Below are positions 1 to 9,863 of a DNA stretch of 64,000 nt, piece after piece. The notes beneath the pieces are model-generated. The model had not been told where the DNA came from. It made no database searches and saw only the letters and a list, made by a program, of their open reading frames with translations. Position numbers and translations under genes: made by a program. Numbering within the stretch: the first letter of the stretch is position 1; every line of letters starts with the position of its first letter. The DNA is from Plasmodiophora brassicae (lineage: Eukaryota > Endomyxa: Phytomyxea > Phytomyxea > Plasmodiophorida): NCBI GenBank assembly GCA_036867785.1, contig CP145419.1, positions 372,001 to 436,000 of the forward strand. Direction: 5' to 3'.

Positions 1-1967
1 AACCGTTGGGAATAATCTCTGCAAGAGCTTGTCTTATAGTATCCTGAATGCAGAAGGTCAGCAAACAGTTACGCCACGTAAGGTCTTTCTCTGCGAACCT
101 TCTGGGCAGTAGCAGTACCAAGGTACACGCTGAATATGCGCGCAAACATACGATGCAATGGAATGTGGAACGACATAGGCCCCGTCTGGATCACGGAACC
201 ATCGTCGTCCTCGAAATAACGGTACAGGTGATGAACGAGTTCCGCTAATAACGCTTTGAGGATGTCCGTTGTTTCTGGACTGTTAGGATGCCGACTGCGA
301 AAGCCTGCGTACAGAATTGGAAACCACAAATCCACAGCCGTGATCATTTCCTACCTTTGACGAAAAAGTCCACAATCTCGTTCAGCTCGATTTCCAGCTC
401 AAACGCGTATATCCAGTCCTGGTTTTCGAACTCGATATGCGCGCCTAGTCAAACAAACATCAGATTGGCAAACGTGAAACGAACCGGCCCCCTTACCGGT
501 TTTGCGCCGCAAGGGCCCCATCCCCTGCAGCATCGATAGTATAGACACAAGGCACTCTAGCGTCGGCATGTTCAACAGTGAGGTGGCAAGAAGTTTGCTA
601 TGCAACATCATTATCACCAACGAATTCACCAAGCCCCGTAGACAGTACGTACTCATGCTTCAAGAGGTACTTGATATCAACTGCAATCTCAGAGTATTTG
701 GTGTCGTGTACCTCCGTATTGATAGTGAACCTTCTTTCGTGGACAGATCCTTGAGGCGGATGGGGCATAGAACATTGACGCAAAGCATTGAACAATACAC
801 GGAGCAGTTCGCCCACAGCGTCCAGCGAAATGAAGTCGTCAACAAGAGCGCTGGTGCAAAACAACTGCACTGTAATGGAATCCAAGAGAGAGCAACGGTT
901 GTCTCTCAGTGCCCCATACACTGGTAGAAGCGCTGACAGGAACGGTACTCGAAATTCCAGATCTGAGAGTAGGCTGACAACGAGACGCGTCAAAGGCGGG
1001 CCGAGATGAACTTGATCAGAGTCAGCAAGAAGGCCGAGAAAGTAGGCGATTGGCGTTTCACCACTGCCTTGTTGCTGGACCGTTAGTGAAAGGGAAAGCG
1101 CCCGCAGAAACGCCGGACCGCAGGAGCATAATCCAGTGATCCAATCGACGAAACATGAAATTAAACGCATGGTTTTGCGAATAGCCTGGGACGTATCCGA
1201 CCCCAGAGCGATTACAGACGCAACCGTCTTAGTTATGGCAAATGATGTCAGGGAAATCAGACGACGAAAGAAAGCAGAGACTTCTTCGTTCGCTAGTGCT
1301 GCTCCAAGGGTATCGCACGATGCACTATCACATGTCGAAGATGAACATCACAACAGTCATTAGAAGGCGGGTGTCACGAGCTGACCTTGAGTGGATCTCA
1401 GCATGTTTCCTGCATGGAGTATACCAGCTTTGAGGGTCGCCGCAATCACAACACCCACCACTGACGGTCATTGCTGCATAATTATGCCCTTCGTAATATA
1501 TCCTTGTCAACGCGGATTACTGAAACCAAATTGGAGGGATACCTTCATGGTCGGCAGCGTCAAAACAGTCGACACAAATGGCACACGTCGAGTCCGCTTG
1601 ACACGTCCGGCACACGAACACGACGGATCCGTCGTCAAACGGTCGCGAACACATAGTTGACCCGCCCAGTAAAGTTTTAACACTACAGCCCACAGTCAGA
1701 TCGACGGAACCAAACGAAACGACAGGAAAGAGACTTTTCCAGGGTCGACTGTTTGTCTTGGCCCATGCACAGAATCACATCGAGAACGGAAAACAATTTC
1801 GGTATGGATATACGTCGCGTTCGTAGAAACTGCAGGAACGCGACGACATCCGGCGGGTGCGCGCCTTGAAACAGGGCCTGCAGCGCACCGATTCCGTCAC
1901 TGATTGCTGAGTCCCAAAGCGTCGCTTCGTTCGGTATGGGCTCCATTGCCGTCTTCCTCTTCGGCAT
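1..1967 (-). CDS. UBR1/UBR2-type E3 ubiquitin ligase (N-recognin), 5' part, runs off the left edge
   Basis: Multi-exon minus-strand gene whose start lies near 1967 (a second ATG follows seven codons later). The second and third exons form a UBR box. The Cys/His pattern begins at MCSRPFDDGSVVF, continues through VCRTCQADSTC and HEGHNY, and closes with GGCCDCGDPQSW and a C..H pair. The join through the box is exact: an intron at 1489-1542 (GTATCC...GAAG) restores DHEGHNY. Later exons (about 600-1330, 400-500, 90-300) read on through helical sequence to a SFHIPLHR motif, which is typical of the UBR1 family. By family knowledge the UBR box binds basic N-terminal residues of N-degron substrates, and a RING domain near the C terminus transfers ubiquitin. 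That part lies outside the window. The exon 1 to 2 join (about 1655-1745) is not resolved. Confidence 0.88.
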
Positions 1968-2197
1968 TCACCAGCGGGCGTAGCTGTTGTTCCGCGCCAG
2001 TCGCGACGACAAGAGGAAAAGCGGTGTCCGGCCTCTGCGCTCTGGGACGGCTCGTCTGCTGTACGGACAAATTTTGCGGACAATGCCAGGTCTTCCGAAG
2101 GTGGCTCACGCATGCAGCATCCAGTCATCTGCCCACCACTCTCTCACGCAATAGGAAGGAGAACCAGCGAACGATATTGTTGTAATGGATAGTTGTT

Positions 2198-2503
2198 TCA
2201 CATAGACTGACGGGGTTCGCCTTTCGCGCAAGAAGCCTCTCCAAGGAGAGGTTTCTTGGAAAGGTGTATCCCCTCCCCGGGTGTCTTGCAAAGAGATGGC
2301 CTTCTGGATAGATCTTCGGGTTCGAAGTCTTCGCTGATATCTGGCGGGCTGAAGGTTGCATCTTCCCCGTCCGAACTCCAGCTCTCGTCGACGGTGGGAG
2401 CGCGTCCAGCGCTGAGCTCCCGTATCATGCGCTTGAAATCGAATGCACGCCGCACACGGCGCCATGCGCGTCGGTGCATAATGGTAATTGGTACGCATGG
2501 CAA
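2198..2503 (-). CDS. Small hypothetical protein upstream of the UBR gene
   Basis: A 101-residue reading frame with a basic N terminus (IMHRRAWRRVRRAFDFKRM) followed by an acidic, Ser/Pro-rich stretch (DESWSSDGEDATFSPPD) and a Lys/Pro-rich end. It lies in the same orientation as the UBR gene, about 230 bp upstream of its start. No domain is recognised. The charge segregation resembles a short nuclear or regulatory protein, but that is inference. It could also be a 5' exon of a longer transcript. A later ATG at 2479 is an equally possible start. Confidence 0.35.
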   Translation of the reverse strand: MPCVPITIMHRRAWRRVRRAFDFKRMIRELSAGRAPTVDESWSSDGEDATFSPPDISEDFEPEDLSRRPSLCKTPGEGIHLSKKPLLGEASCAKGEPRQSM

Positions 2504-3274
2504 GCAGCGGCGTAGTTGGTACTGTACTCGATCCGATCGCTTTGCATCATCTCACATCTGTTGGAGGCGGTGTAAATCCCCCATCACATGGAAGTGGAAA
2601 GAAGAGGTAAGACCGATCCGTTTCGCTATTCTCCGACAGCTAAATGCGATATGAAACGCTGTGAGCTCCATCCGCACATTAAAATCGGAGACTTGACGCA
2701 GACCGGGACGCTTCCGCTATTTTTGGCACTTCCCGCTTCATCCAGCAGCTATGGGACCAGCACTGAGCTGGAACGTACCTATATACCGTAGGGGTATACC
2801 AGACTTTGGGGTGACTCTAATTGCATAAACGGGGGTTGCTCCATCGCAAACCGTTTGTCTTGTATGCGTCCATTCCCTGAAACCTATAAGAGCAGTGACA
2901 GCGGATTATATGTAACCTGGGGCATGAGGGCACAGCTCAAAGTATGTGATAGCAACGTTACCACGCTATTCAGGCGCCGACTCATTAGGTTAACGCCTGC
3001 CAAACGTTGCTGGGATACGCAGTACTTTATATATGCCGAAGCCTTTTGGTCCCTGGGGCGCCTTCTATGACTCCTGGTGTGCTGAAACTGCTTCAGATGG
3101 TGGCAAAGTTATCCAGGTGGACTTGTATTTTACAAAACTAATCAGGAGAACGAACCAGAATGTCAACTACATAATCTTCGAACGAGCTCGGGTCGTCCAG
3201 CCAGCAGGCTCCGATAGCCGACACCTGTACGACATGCTATTTTTAGCAAGTCCGGAAAACCGCAGTCGGTCGTC
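2504..3274. other. Intergenic stretch, about 770 bp, no supported gene
   Basis: All six frames are broken by stops into short segments. None shows a signal peptide, a membrane segment or splice-joined continuity. The stretch is richer in A/T than the flanking genes. It may hold promoters for the minus-strand small gene and the plus-strand secreted candidate, but no element stands out. Confidence 0.5.
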
Positions 3275-4106
3275 ATGCCTCGCGATCGCAGGAGGCACGT
3301 GACAGCGATCGTGCTCGTTGTATTGGCGGTCGCGTCCTGCGTTGCGATGCATTCGGATGATGCTCTCGTTGACGACAACGCGATGTCCGTTTTGAGTCGC
3401 AATTACATAGACACTGGCGGCGCTACCGTGGAGTTCCCGTCAGATCGCCGGTCTGGACAGCCATCGCTCGCGGGTACGGCAATCGTTTTCCCTGCGGTCA
3501 AGTACAATGTATAACGGTTCATCTGTACCAGGCACGGGCCAGCCATCACTAGGGCGCCAGTTGGCAGATTCGGTCGGCCCGTCGCCTGCTAGTTCCAGTT
3601 CTGCCACAGCGCTTTGGCTGCCACGCATGGCCGCCGTATGGCCACAAGCAAAGCGGGTCTGCACGATTCTTGCTCCAATACCTGTCGTCGCTGCTGACGT
3701 TGCAGCTGAACTCGGGCTTCGCAAGGTTTGCTCCGTGCTCGTCACCTTTGTCTAATATGCCACTGACAGCCCAATGGTGAAGCCGGCGCGACGCCGTGTG
3801 TCCCGGCGAACTATGAATTTCGGCGCGCTCCTGACCGCCTCCACGGCCGTTATTGCATATCTTTCTTCGCGTCGTTACAAAGGTCGATTCCCGTCGCGGA
3901 TTCGCGGGCCTACTCTGCCACCGCAAGCCTCTCGCGATCTGCCATCCGGGAACCCGTACCGTTTGCCCGTCATTATCGCAGTCCTCTTCAGCTGCGTGAT
4001 CTCCTCCATCATCCTTGCGTTTACTGTGCGATGGATGACGAGCTTCCGACGGATTGCCACAGTTCCACGCGAACCAATGGCCCTAACCATCATCCATGCC
4101 GGGTGA
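3275..4106 (+). CDS. Candidate secreted or single-pass membrane protein, exon structure unresolved
   Basis: Starts at ATG 3275 with a convincing signal peptide: basic MPRDRRRHV, then the hydrophobic core TAIVLVVLAVASCVA. The frame stays open to about 3512. Further coding-like sequence follows in another frame (about 3507-3725). A likely 44-bp intron lies at 3726-3769 (GTTTGC...CTAAT...ACAG). A hydrophobic stretch (LPVIIAVLFSCVISSIILAF, about 3963-4022) followed by basic residues would make this a type I membrane protein. However, the frame carrying it does not join cleanly across the 44-bp intron, so the C-terminal half is uncertain. It lies just upstream of another signal-peptide gene in the same orientation. 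No domain recognised. Confidence 0.4.
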
Positions 4107-4399
4107 TCTCCTCATCGTTATTCTATTTCATTAACCTATTCTGTATAGAACTTATTAACAGATTATTGTATCGCATCGTGTACTCTTGACACCGCGTCAG
4201 GAAAGTTCCGAGTCCGACTGTGCGGCCAGGTAGCTGCACGGTCGCGGTGGTCGATCAGCCCCAGAAATCCGCAAATAGGACGCAGGGTGGAGGCCGCACG
4301 CGAACTATCTTTAGCGCTCCCCCATTCACGGGACCCGGGGAAGGCCGCCAGCCGCGGACGCCGGGGCTTTCGTCAGACCGATATCTGGATGGTCGTGCG

Positions 4400-6264
4400 A
4401 TGATGGTATCTGCGCTGCGTTCGTTGTCGTTGTTTGCCGCCGTCGGCGTCCTGCTCTGTGCCGTGCATGTTGCGGGTGATTCGGTCAGTGACGATCGCTT
4501 GGTGCGCGGTATGCCATGCTGACTGGGCCTCTCCCGTAGTGTGGAGGATTCTGCCCCGCCTGTAAAGAGCTTCCTGCAGATTTTGCTCGCCGGTACGAAG
4601 TCCTGCACACTGTACCGAATTCGGGTGGTACCATTCGTACCGTCCGGGATACGTTGACGAAGAAGCTCTACTGGCGGATTGAGAAGCGGTGCAGCGAGAG
4701 CGTTCTGCGTGAGGTGCGAACGCTTCTGCATACGTTCAAGCATCCTTTCCTGGTATCGATGCAGTTCTGCTTTGCTGACGAATCCCATGGTCGTGTATAC
4801 CTATTCACGGATCCTTTCTATTCGGACGCGGCCACCATCTACAGCAAGGTACAAAGCACGGCATGCCGGTGATACTAATCGGTGGATTCACTCTGTTCGT
4901 TAGCGCACGATGCGGTCATGCAAGGACTGTGACGCGGAAAAGTTCGAGGGTATTCTGCGGCATCTGATCGGGCGCACTGCCCTCGGTCTGGCTCATGTTC
5001 ACGGGAAGCACATTATCCATGGAGATGTTCAGCTACGCAACATTGCAATGCACAACTACGGTCTGACTCCATGGCCCAAACTGGTGTGCAACCCTACCTG
5101 ACATATGCCTGATGAGCCTCTGTCTAACTGTTCTGTGTTTTAGGGAGGGTTCTCGAAGGCTTGGCAACTTATTCCTCACAAGACACACATTCGTAATAAC
5201 ACAGGATGGACGTATGGGTACGAGGACGATTGGGCAGGACTTGGGAGGTGCATTGATGAGCTTCGACATTTGCATGCGTCGTGGAATGACTCGAAGGTAC
5301 CGTGGCCGAAGTCGATCGACAGCCTGAGGGCCTCCTTGCACGCCAACGCGGATGATCGAATCCGTTCTCTAGCGGAATTGAAGCGGCACCCATTCTTTCA
5401 GGGTTTCATTTGGAGCCTGAGCCCTGAAGTGTACGTGGGCCAGACTCCTGTTAATGAGGCGTTCTTTTGATTCCCTCTGTAGGGTCTGTCCCATTGCCAA
5501 CCGCCCGATTCCTCCTGGCATGTTCAGGGTTATATACGACAGGATATTGGATTACGACGCGATCCAGAGGGAACTGATCTACTTGTGGCGCATCTCTCTG
5601 TTGCCATACCCACCTGCTTCCCTTGCCCTACCTAACGATGTCCTGGACGACGAACATGAAGTCGGGTTCGAGTACCCTGGAAGTCGAGATTCGCAAAAGA
5701 CTCTCCGTCAGGTACGCTCCCTCTGGTGGGCCTTTCGACTTCCGAATGTTGAATCGCCCCCGCATGTAGATACTTGGCCGTGATCGTGCGGCCGATCCTT
5801 TGAGCATGCGTGGAATTGGACTGAAGACCAGGAACAGGGTCCTCAGAGGGCTCCTGACCGCCGTTGCTGCTCTGCACACCCTCTGCCTCGCACATGGCGA
5901 CATCTCGTTGGACACCGTTGTCGTTGCTGCGCAGGCCGACATTCGCTTGCAAGGCTTCGGCAAGGTCTCCGCGTGGCCTGTGCACTCGCTCGGCCGGGAG
6001 TTGACACCATGCCGAACGACTCCTCAGTATGAGGATGTGGTCAAGAAGGCCTTCCACCGGGACTGGAAAGCCGTCGCGGAAATCCTCGTCCTGTTGACCA
6101 TCCATGTGCCCGATGGGGTTGAACCTACAGACCGCGAAGTGCTGTCCAGGTTGCAAGTGTATGACAGTGACTACGTCGACATCATCGACAAGTTGCTGTC
6201 GCCAGACGACGCTGTTCGCGAAACACTCGTGCACCACAGGTATCTCAATGCACGTGGAGCCTGA
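4400..6264 (+). CDS. Secreted protein with two tandem degenerate protein-kinase domains
   Basis: Six exons give an uninterrupted frame of 534 codons: 4400-4501, 4540-4848, 4904-5083, 5144-5430, 5483-5711 and 5770-6264. Exon 1 encodes a signal peptide (MMVSALRSLSLFAAVGVLLC). Domain 1 shows an N-lobe (YEVLHTVPNSGGTIRTV, then KHPFLV), HGDVQLRN in place of HRDLKPEN (5018 on) and GGFSK in place of DFG, then a C-lobe ending in R.RSLAELKRHPFF. Domain 2 has LAHGDISLDTVVV (from 5890) and QGFGK in the DFG position. Both lose the DFG aspartate, and the HRD arginine is glycine; the Asp of the first HGD remains. By established kinase rules these should be pseudokinases or very weak kinases. A signal peptide with kinase-like folds suggests an exported scaffold or effector, or a lumenal protein; that is inference. 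Confidence 0.8.
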
Positions 6265-6293
6265 CGGACGCGATCTATCGTTCTGTAATCCGA

Positions 6294-7182
6294 TTATCCT
6301 TGCCAAGTATCGTACGAATACATTCTGACGACTGTGTTTCCTATTGGAGCGACGGCAACCAGGATCGAATCGTGGACCGGTTCAATAAGCGGCGCGAAAT
6401 TCGCGAATCCATCGTCTAAGGTGCCATTGTCAGTCAGCGTGACGATCGACGCTGCCGCAAGACACACCTGCACAACGGCCTGCAACGCGTTCGTCTCCCG
6501 GAGGTACTCGTCGAACTTGTCCTGCATGGCTTTCGACCTGTCGTTATCCTGCTCGATGACCTTCGTGACGGCCTGGGCCTGTCTCGTCGATTGCAACTTC
6601 ATCGCCTCGTAGGACACGTTGCCGGGAACGATGGGCGCCGGCTGCACATTGACGCTCGTGACGCATTGGGTCGACCGGTCCGTCGACGTCCTCCTAACTG
6701 GGTACTCGAGGCGGGTTAGCCGCTGACATTTCTCCTGCAGCCCAGCAATGACTTCGTCCTGCTCCCGGCGGGTCTCGGCCGTCTTGGCGCGCTCCCTCTG
6801 CATCTCGGCCGTCATGTCCAGGACCGCCTGCCGGGCGACCCGATTCGATTCCACCAGGCTTGCATGCAAACGCTCATGCTCAGCTAGCCGTTCCCCCTGA
6901 AACTCGTCATCGTTCAGGCCCGGACGGGATTGTGCCGATTCGACGAACCGCGAGGCGGGCGTTGAACTGAGCCAGCTTCAGAGCGCTAGCCTGCTCGTCG
7001 ATCTGCCGTCGATGCTCGGCCAGGCGCTGCTCCACCTGTCGCTTCTCCCGGTAGACGTCAGCGAGCGCCACCTGCAGCTGGCTGATGATCGCGATCCATT
7101 GCTCGCACTGGTCGGCATGGTTCTCCTCGAGGGCGGCAACCTCCTCCGCCAGGATCGCCGCCTGGACGTCACCACCGCCCAT
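6294..7182 (-). CDS. Coiled-coil protein of unknown function
   Basis: Two exons on the minus strand. The start is at 7182 (MGGGDVQAAILAEEVAALEE), and an intron at about 6900-6953 (GTTCGTCG...TTTCAG) joins to a frame that ends at 6294. Nearly the whole product is heptad-rich helix: LAEEVAALEENHADQCEQW, then VYREKRQVEQRLAEHRRQID, then after the intron GERLAEHERLHASLVE and MQRERAKTAETRREQDEV. The C-terminal 90 residues are less charged and end VVRMYSYDTWQG. About 275 residues. No catalytic domain. Probably a structural or tethering protein; nothing more can be said. It is convergent with the pseudokinase gene, whose stop lies about 30 bp away. Confidence 0.7.
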
Positions 7183-7286
7183 TGTACGATCGCGTCGGGT
7201 ACGCTGCCCGTTACGTCATACCGTTCCTTGTTTATTCATACGATTGCACGACCGATCAACGAGGTAGGGGCGCCGGTGTCGCGTGT

Positions 7287-7745
7287 TCAGTACGCGAACC
7301 CGCCCGAGAGCGACCCGTATCCGGCCGACGACGATCCGAAGCCAGTAGAGGACAGGGACCCATAGCCGGAAGACAGTGATCCATAGCCGATGCCAGCCGA
7401 ACCAAACCCAGCGGATGAGAGCGACCCGAAGCCGACCGATCCAAAGTTCAGGGCACCGAACGACAGGGACGATGACCCGACTGACGACGCCCCGAGCATG
7501 GACGCGCCGCCGTAGAAGCCGGTGCCAACCGATGACGACCCGTAGTAGCCGGTGCCAACCGACGACGACCCGTAGAAGCCGGTGCCAACCGATGACGACC
7601 CGTAGAACCCTGACGAGGCACTGCCAGAGTAGCCAGACGACAGGGAGCCGGATCCATAGGATCCATAGGACCCGTAGTGCCCGAGCGCGGTGCCTGACAG
7701 GATCGTGGCGAGCAGGAACGCGGCGAGGATGTACTGCTGCTGCAT
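7287..7745 (-). CDS. Secreted Gly/Ser/Tyr-rich repeat protein
   Basis: Single-exon 152-residue protein. Residues 1-22 are a clear signal peptide (MQQQYILAAFLLATILSGTA). The mature part is almost only Gly, Ser, Tyr, Phe, Ala and Val. It opens with HYGSYGSYGSGSLSSGYSG, carries three near-perfect copies of FYGSSSVGTG, and then has looser SAGFGSAG and GYGSLSSG units. There is no cysteine and almost no charge. The composition matches structural, adhesive or wall proteins (silk-, keratin- or glycine-rich-protein-like) by analogy only. Expected outside the cell, for example in a spore wall or adhesive. A GT dinucleotide tract lies just upstream of the start. Confidence 0.75.
   Translation of the reverse strand: MQQQYILAAFLLATILSGTALGHYGSYGSYGSGSLSSGYSGSASSGFYGSSSVGTGFYGSSSVGTGYYGSSSVGTGFYGGASMLGASSVGSSSLSFGALNFGSVGFGSLSSAGFGSAGIGYGSLSSGYGSLSSTGFGSSSAGYGSLSGGFAY
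7514..7605 (-). repeat. 30-bp tandem repeat coding FYGSSSVGTG, three copies
   Basis: Three head-to-tail 30-bp units (plus-strand core gccggtgccaaccgatgacg) differ at only one or two bases. They encode the decapeptide repeat of the secreted Gly/Ser/Tyr-rich protein. Such near-identity implies recent expansion, and copy number probably varies between isolates. Confidence 0.85.
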
Positions 7746-7756
7746 GGTGAGTGTAT

Positions 7757-7781
7757 GTAGGTGTGTGTGTGTGTGTGTGTT
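7757..7781 (+). repeat. GT microsatellite
   Basis: A short (GT)n run directly upstream of the ATG (minus strand) of the Gly/Ser/Tyr repeat protein. It sits where the 5' UTR or core promoter of that gene would be. Confidence 0.8.
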
Positions 7782-8187
7782 TGAGTGTTGTGCTCGGGAC
7801 AGCGATTATCGGAATGAGCAGACCCGGTTCCGACACGGGCACGTTGCTCGGTCAGCCGGCCAGCCTCGCCCCCGCCCGGGTCCACCCGAGCCATAAATCC
7901 AGGCGCCACTGGTGTCTCGGCCGACCCGGCCTCCGTTCCGGTGCGACAGCCACGAATCTGGAACGACCGAAGATGCCCCCTACCGGTGGCCGTAACCGTC
8001 CATGCACGCTCCTGGGACCACGCCTCAGCGAATACAGTGCCAGGAATGACTGACAGCATGCACCAAACGCGATGTGGCGTGACGATCTGTTCTGCCACCT
8101 GCGAGGCGAGGGCCCTGCTCCGGCCGAAGATCGGGATACGGTCAGTCGGCTGTCGTCGAGGTCGCCGAAACAGCCAAGCGGGAAGAT

Positions 8188-9052
8188 GTCCACGAACCCG
8201 GGCGGCAATTACCTGGACGCGCTGATCGCCAGGAACTTTCCCGATGCGTTCACGAGTGCGTTCGGGGACTTCACAGGGGCACCTGCGCCGCCGGTAATCC
8301 CCAAGGTGCCCAGCCTGCTCGACGTCCTCGACGGTATCGATTTCGGCAGCGTCGAAGATGACGATAACGACGACCTTCCCGGCTGGAACAGGAAAGGGGC
8401 GGGGGCGGACACAGTCGTCCTGTCCATGCTCGTCGCTGAGGAGCGCTTTGCTGAGGCGCTGGCTGGGCGACAGGACAGGTCAATCTGGGCGTCGTCACCG
8501 CCTAGCCCGACACACCTGACGTGGTCGGCGATGCTGGCGTTGGTCCCCGATGAGCACCTGGCAACATTCCATCGGCAATTCCCACAGGCACCGATCTCGA
8601 TCGCCAAGGGCGGATCCGTCGAATTGGCAGCGGAGATCCAGACCCGAGCTAGGTCTGTCGTCAGGTACGGACGAGCGCTGGGCAAGCAACACCATAGCAC
8701 GGGCGATGGTCATGCAGGTCACCGTAGGCGATTGATTGGTGTACTGCCTGGAGACGTTCCCGGTCGGACTCAGCACTGGATTATTCTTTTACGCGCGGTC
8801 GTACGCGAGGTGCAACGTTGCCAGGAGGTCGTCAACGCGTTCGTGCGCGCTGGGACTGCCGAACTCCCACCCGTACCTATCGCCGCATCAATTGTGGAAT
8901 ATGAACTGACGGGCGGCTGTGTTCGACGGTTCAGGTGGCAAGCGGCAAACTCATTGCCTGGGCCAATTCGATGGAGGCCTACTGTGCTGGATTGTAGGGC
9001 AGCGTGCTGGCGTCGAACAAACAACGTGACGGTTTTGACAGGGTCGAATTGA
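8188..9052 (+). CDS. Hypothetical acidic protein; exon structure after about 8664 uncertain
   Basis: ATG at 8188 opens MSTNPGGNYLDALIARNFPD. The sequence then reads as a real protein through an acidic patch (FGSVEDDDNDDLPG) and helical segments (MLVAEERFAEALAG, VPDEHLATFHRQF, VELAAEIQTRARSVV). A strong donor, AG|GTACGG, occurs at about 8664. The frame stays open to 9052 but its quality falls, and simple GT-AG joins to downstream acceptors shift frame, so the 3' half may comprise further exons reaching toward 9484. No domain recognised. Confidence 0.4.
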
Positions 9053-9530
9053 TACGCATGGCGTATCGGTTAGCGTCGACGTTCGCATCGCTTCGGTGCC
9101 TACCCCCTGGGTCACCTGCCGTCATTACTTGTCAAGACACGATCGTAGCCGTCGAACAGCTCGCACATGCGTTATCGTCGGTGTCGTCGGTGTCATCATC
9201 GTGGAACGCTATCCAGGTGGACCGAATCGTCTGTTGCGCCACCAGTCCTGAGTCGCATCTCTCGGCGTTAGATCATTCGTGAACATTTGAACCTGGACGG
9301 CACCCATATCGGCTCCGGGATCGCCGAGCCCGACGTCCGATGCGACGTTTGCATGCAGGGTTGCGTCCTAGGATCCGGATCCGTCAGAGACGGCAACGTG
9401 CTAGCGCATGCCTCCTGCGCCAACCTGTTCGTCCGCGTCGTCGACGCCGACCTGTCATCGTGCCGGCCACGAGACTCCGTTTAACCCATCACGAACCTTT
9501 GTAAATCTATTGTTCGTGCCCCCACGTACC
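9053..9530 (+). other. Unassigned stretch with possible extra exons
   Basis: Two short open segments are protein-like. One, at about 9030-9280, contains RVELIRMAYRLASTFASLRC. The other, at about 9290-9484, contains RCDVCMQGCVLG followed by HASCANLF, a C..C...C...H..C spacing reminiscent of half a LIM-type zinc site. They could be 3' exons of the gene starting at 8188 or a separate small gene. I could not find joins that keep frame, so no gene is called. Confidence 0.3.
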
Positions 9531-9751
9531 ATGAATGCGTTGTTCCCTGAGGGCAGTGTACCCGAGTGGCCAAGTTTCGAAGACGGCATCACAGACGGTG
9601 GACAGTGTGCAACCCATTGCCGAAATCTTGGTTACCTGCAGGGTTACTGCACTGTGAGGAGGACGAACACGACATCAACGAGATGATGATACCTGAACTG
9701 CTCATGATCACGAACGAGGGGAAGGTGCCCACGTTCCGCCGTGTGACCTAG
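9531..9751 (+). CDS. 58-residue acidic microprotein, two exons
   Basis: Exon 1 is 9531-9597, the intron 9598-9641 (44 bp, GTGGACAG...CCTGCAG), and exon 2 9642-9751, giving exactly 59 codons including the stop. The product begins MNALFPEGSVPEWPSFEDGI and continues CEEDEHDINEMMIPELL to end GKVPTFRRVT. It is acidic in the middle with a short basic C terminus and has no membrane segment. The size and short linear-motif character resemble small accessory subunits of large complexes, but I do not recognise a family. It lies 112 bp upstream of the MATH-domain gene on the same strand. Confidence 0.5.
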
Positions 9752-9863
9752 AACCGGGATAAGTGCTGGACGGAATGATGCATTCCATTCAGCACAGGGA
9801 GCCAATTGCGCGCGAACGGCCGAACATCACAGTTCCGTCCCTATTCACCGATTTGCGTCATTG

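Noticed and set aside
5800-6264. Second kinase-like domain as a separate gene starting at 5800
   Set aside because: The codon at 5800 is TTG, and the exon is continuous in frame from 5770 and joins in phase to the preceding exon ending at 5711.
9600-9660. CATHCRNLGYLQGYC looks like a defensin-type Cys motif
   Set aside because: It falls inside a well-formed 44-bp intron (9598-9641) whose removal restores a longer frame, and the remaining cysteines of a defensin are missing.
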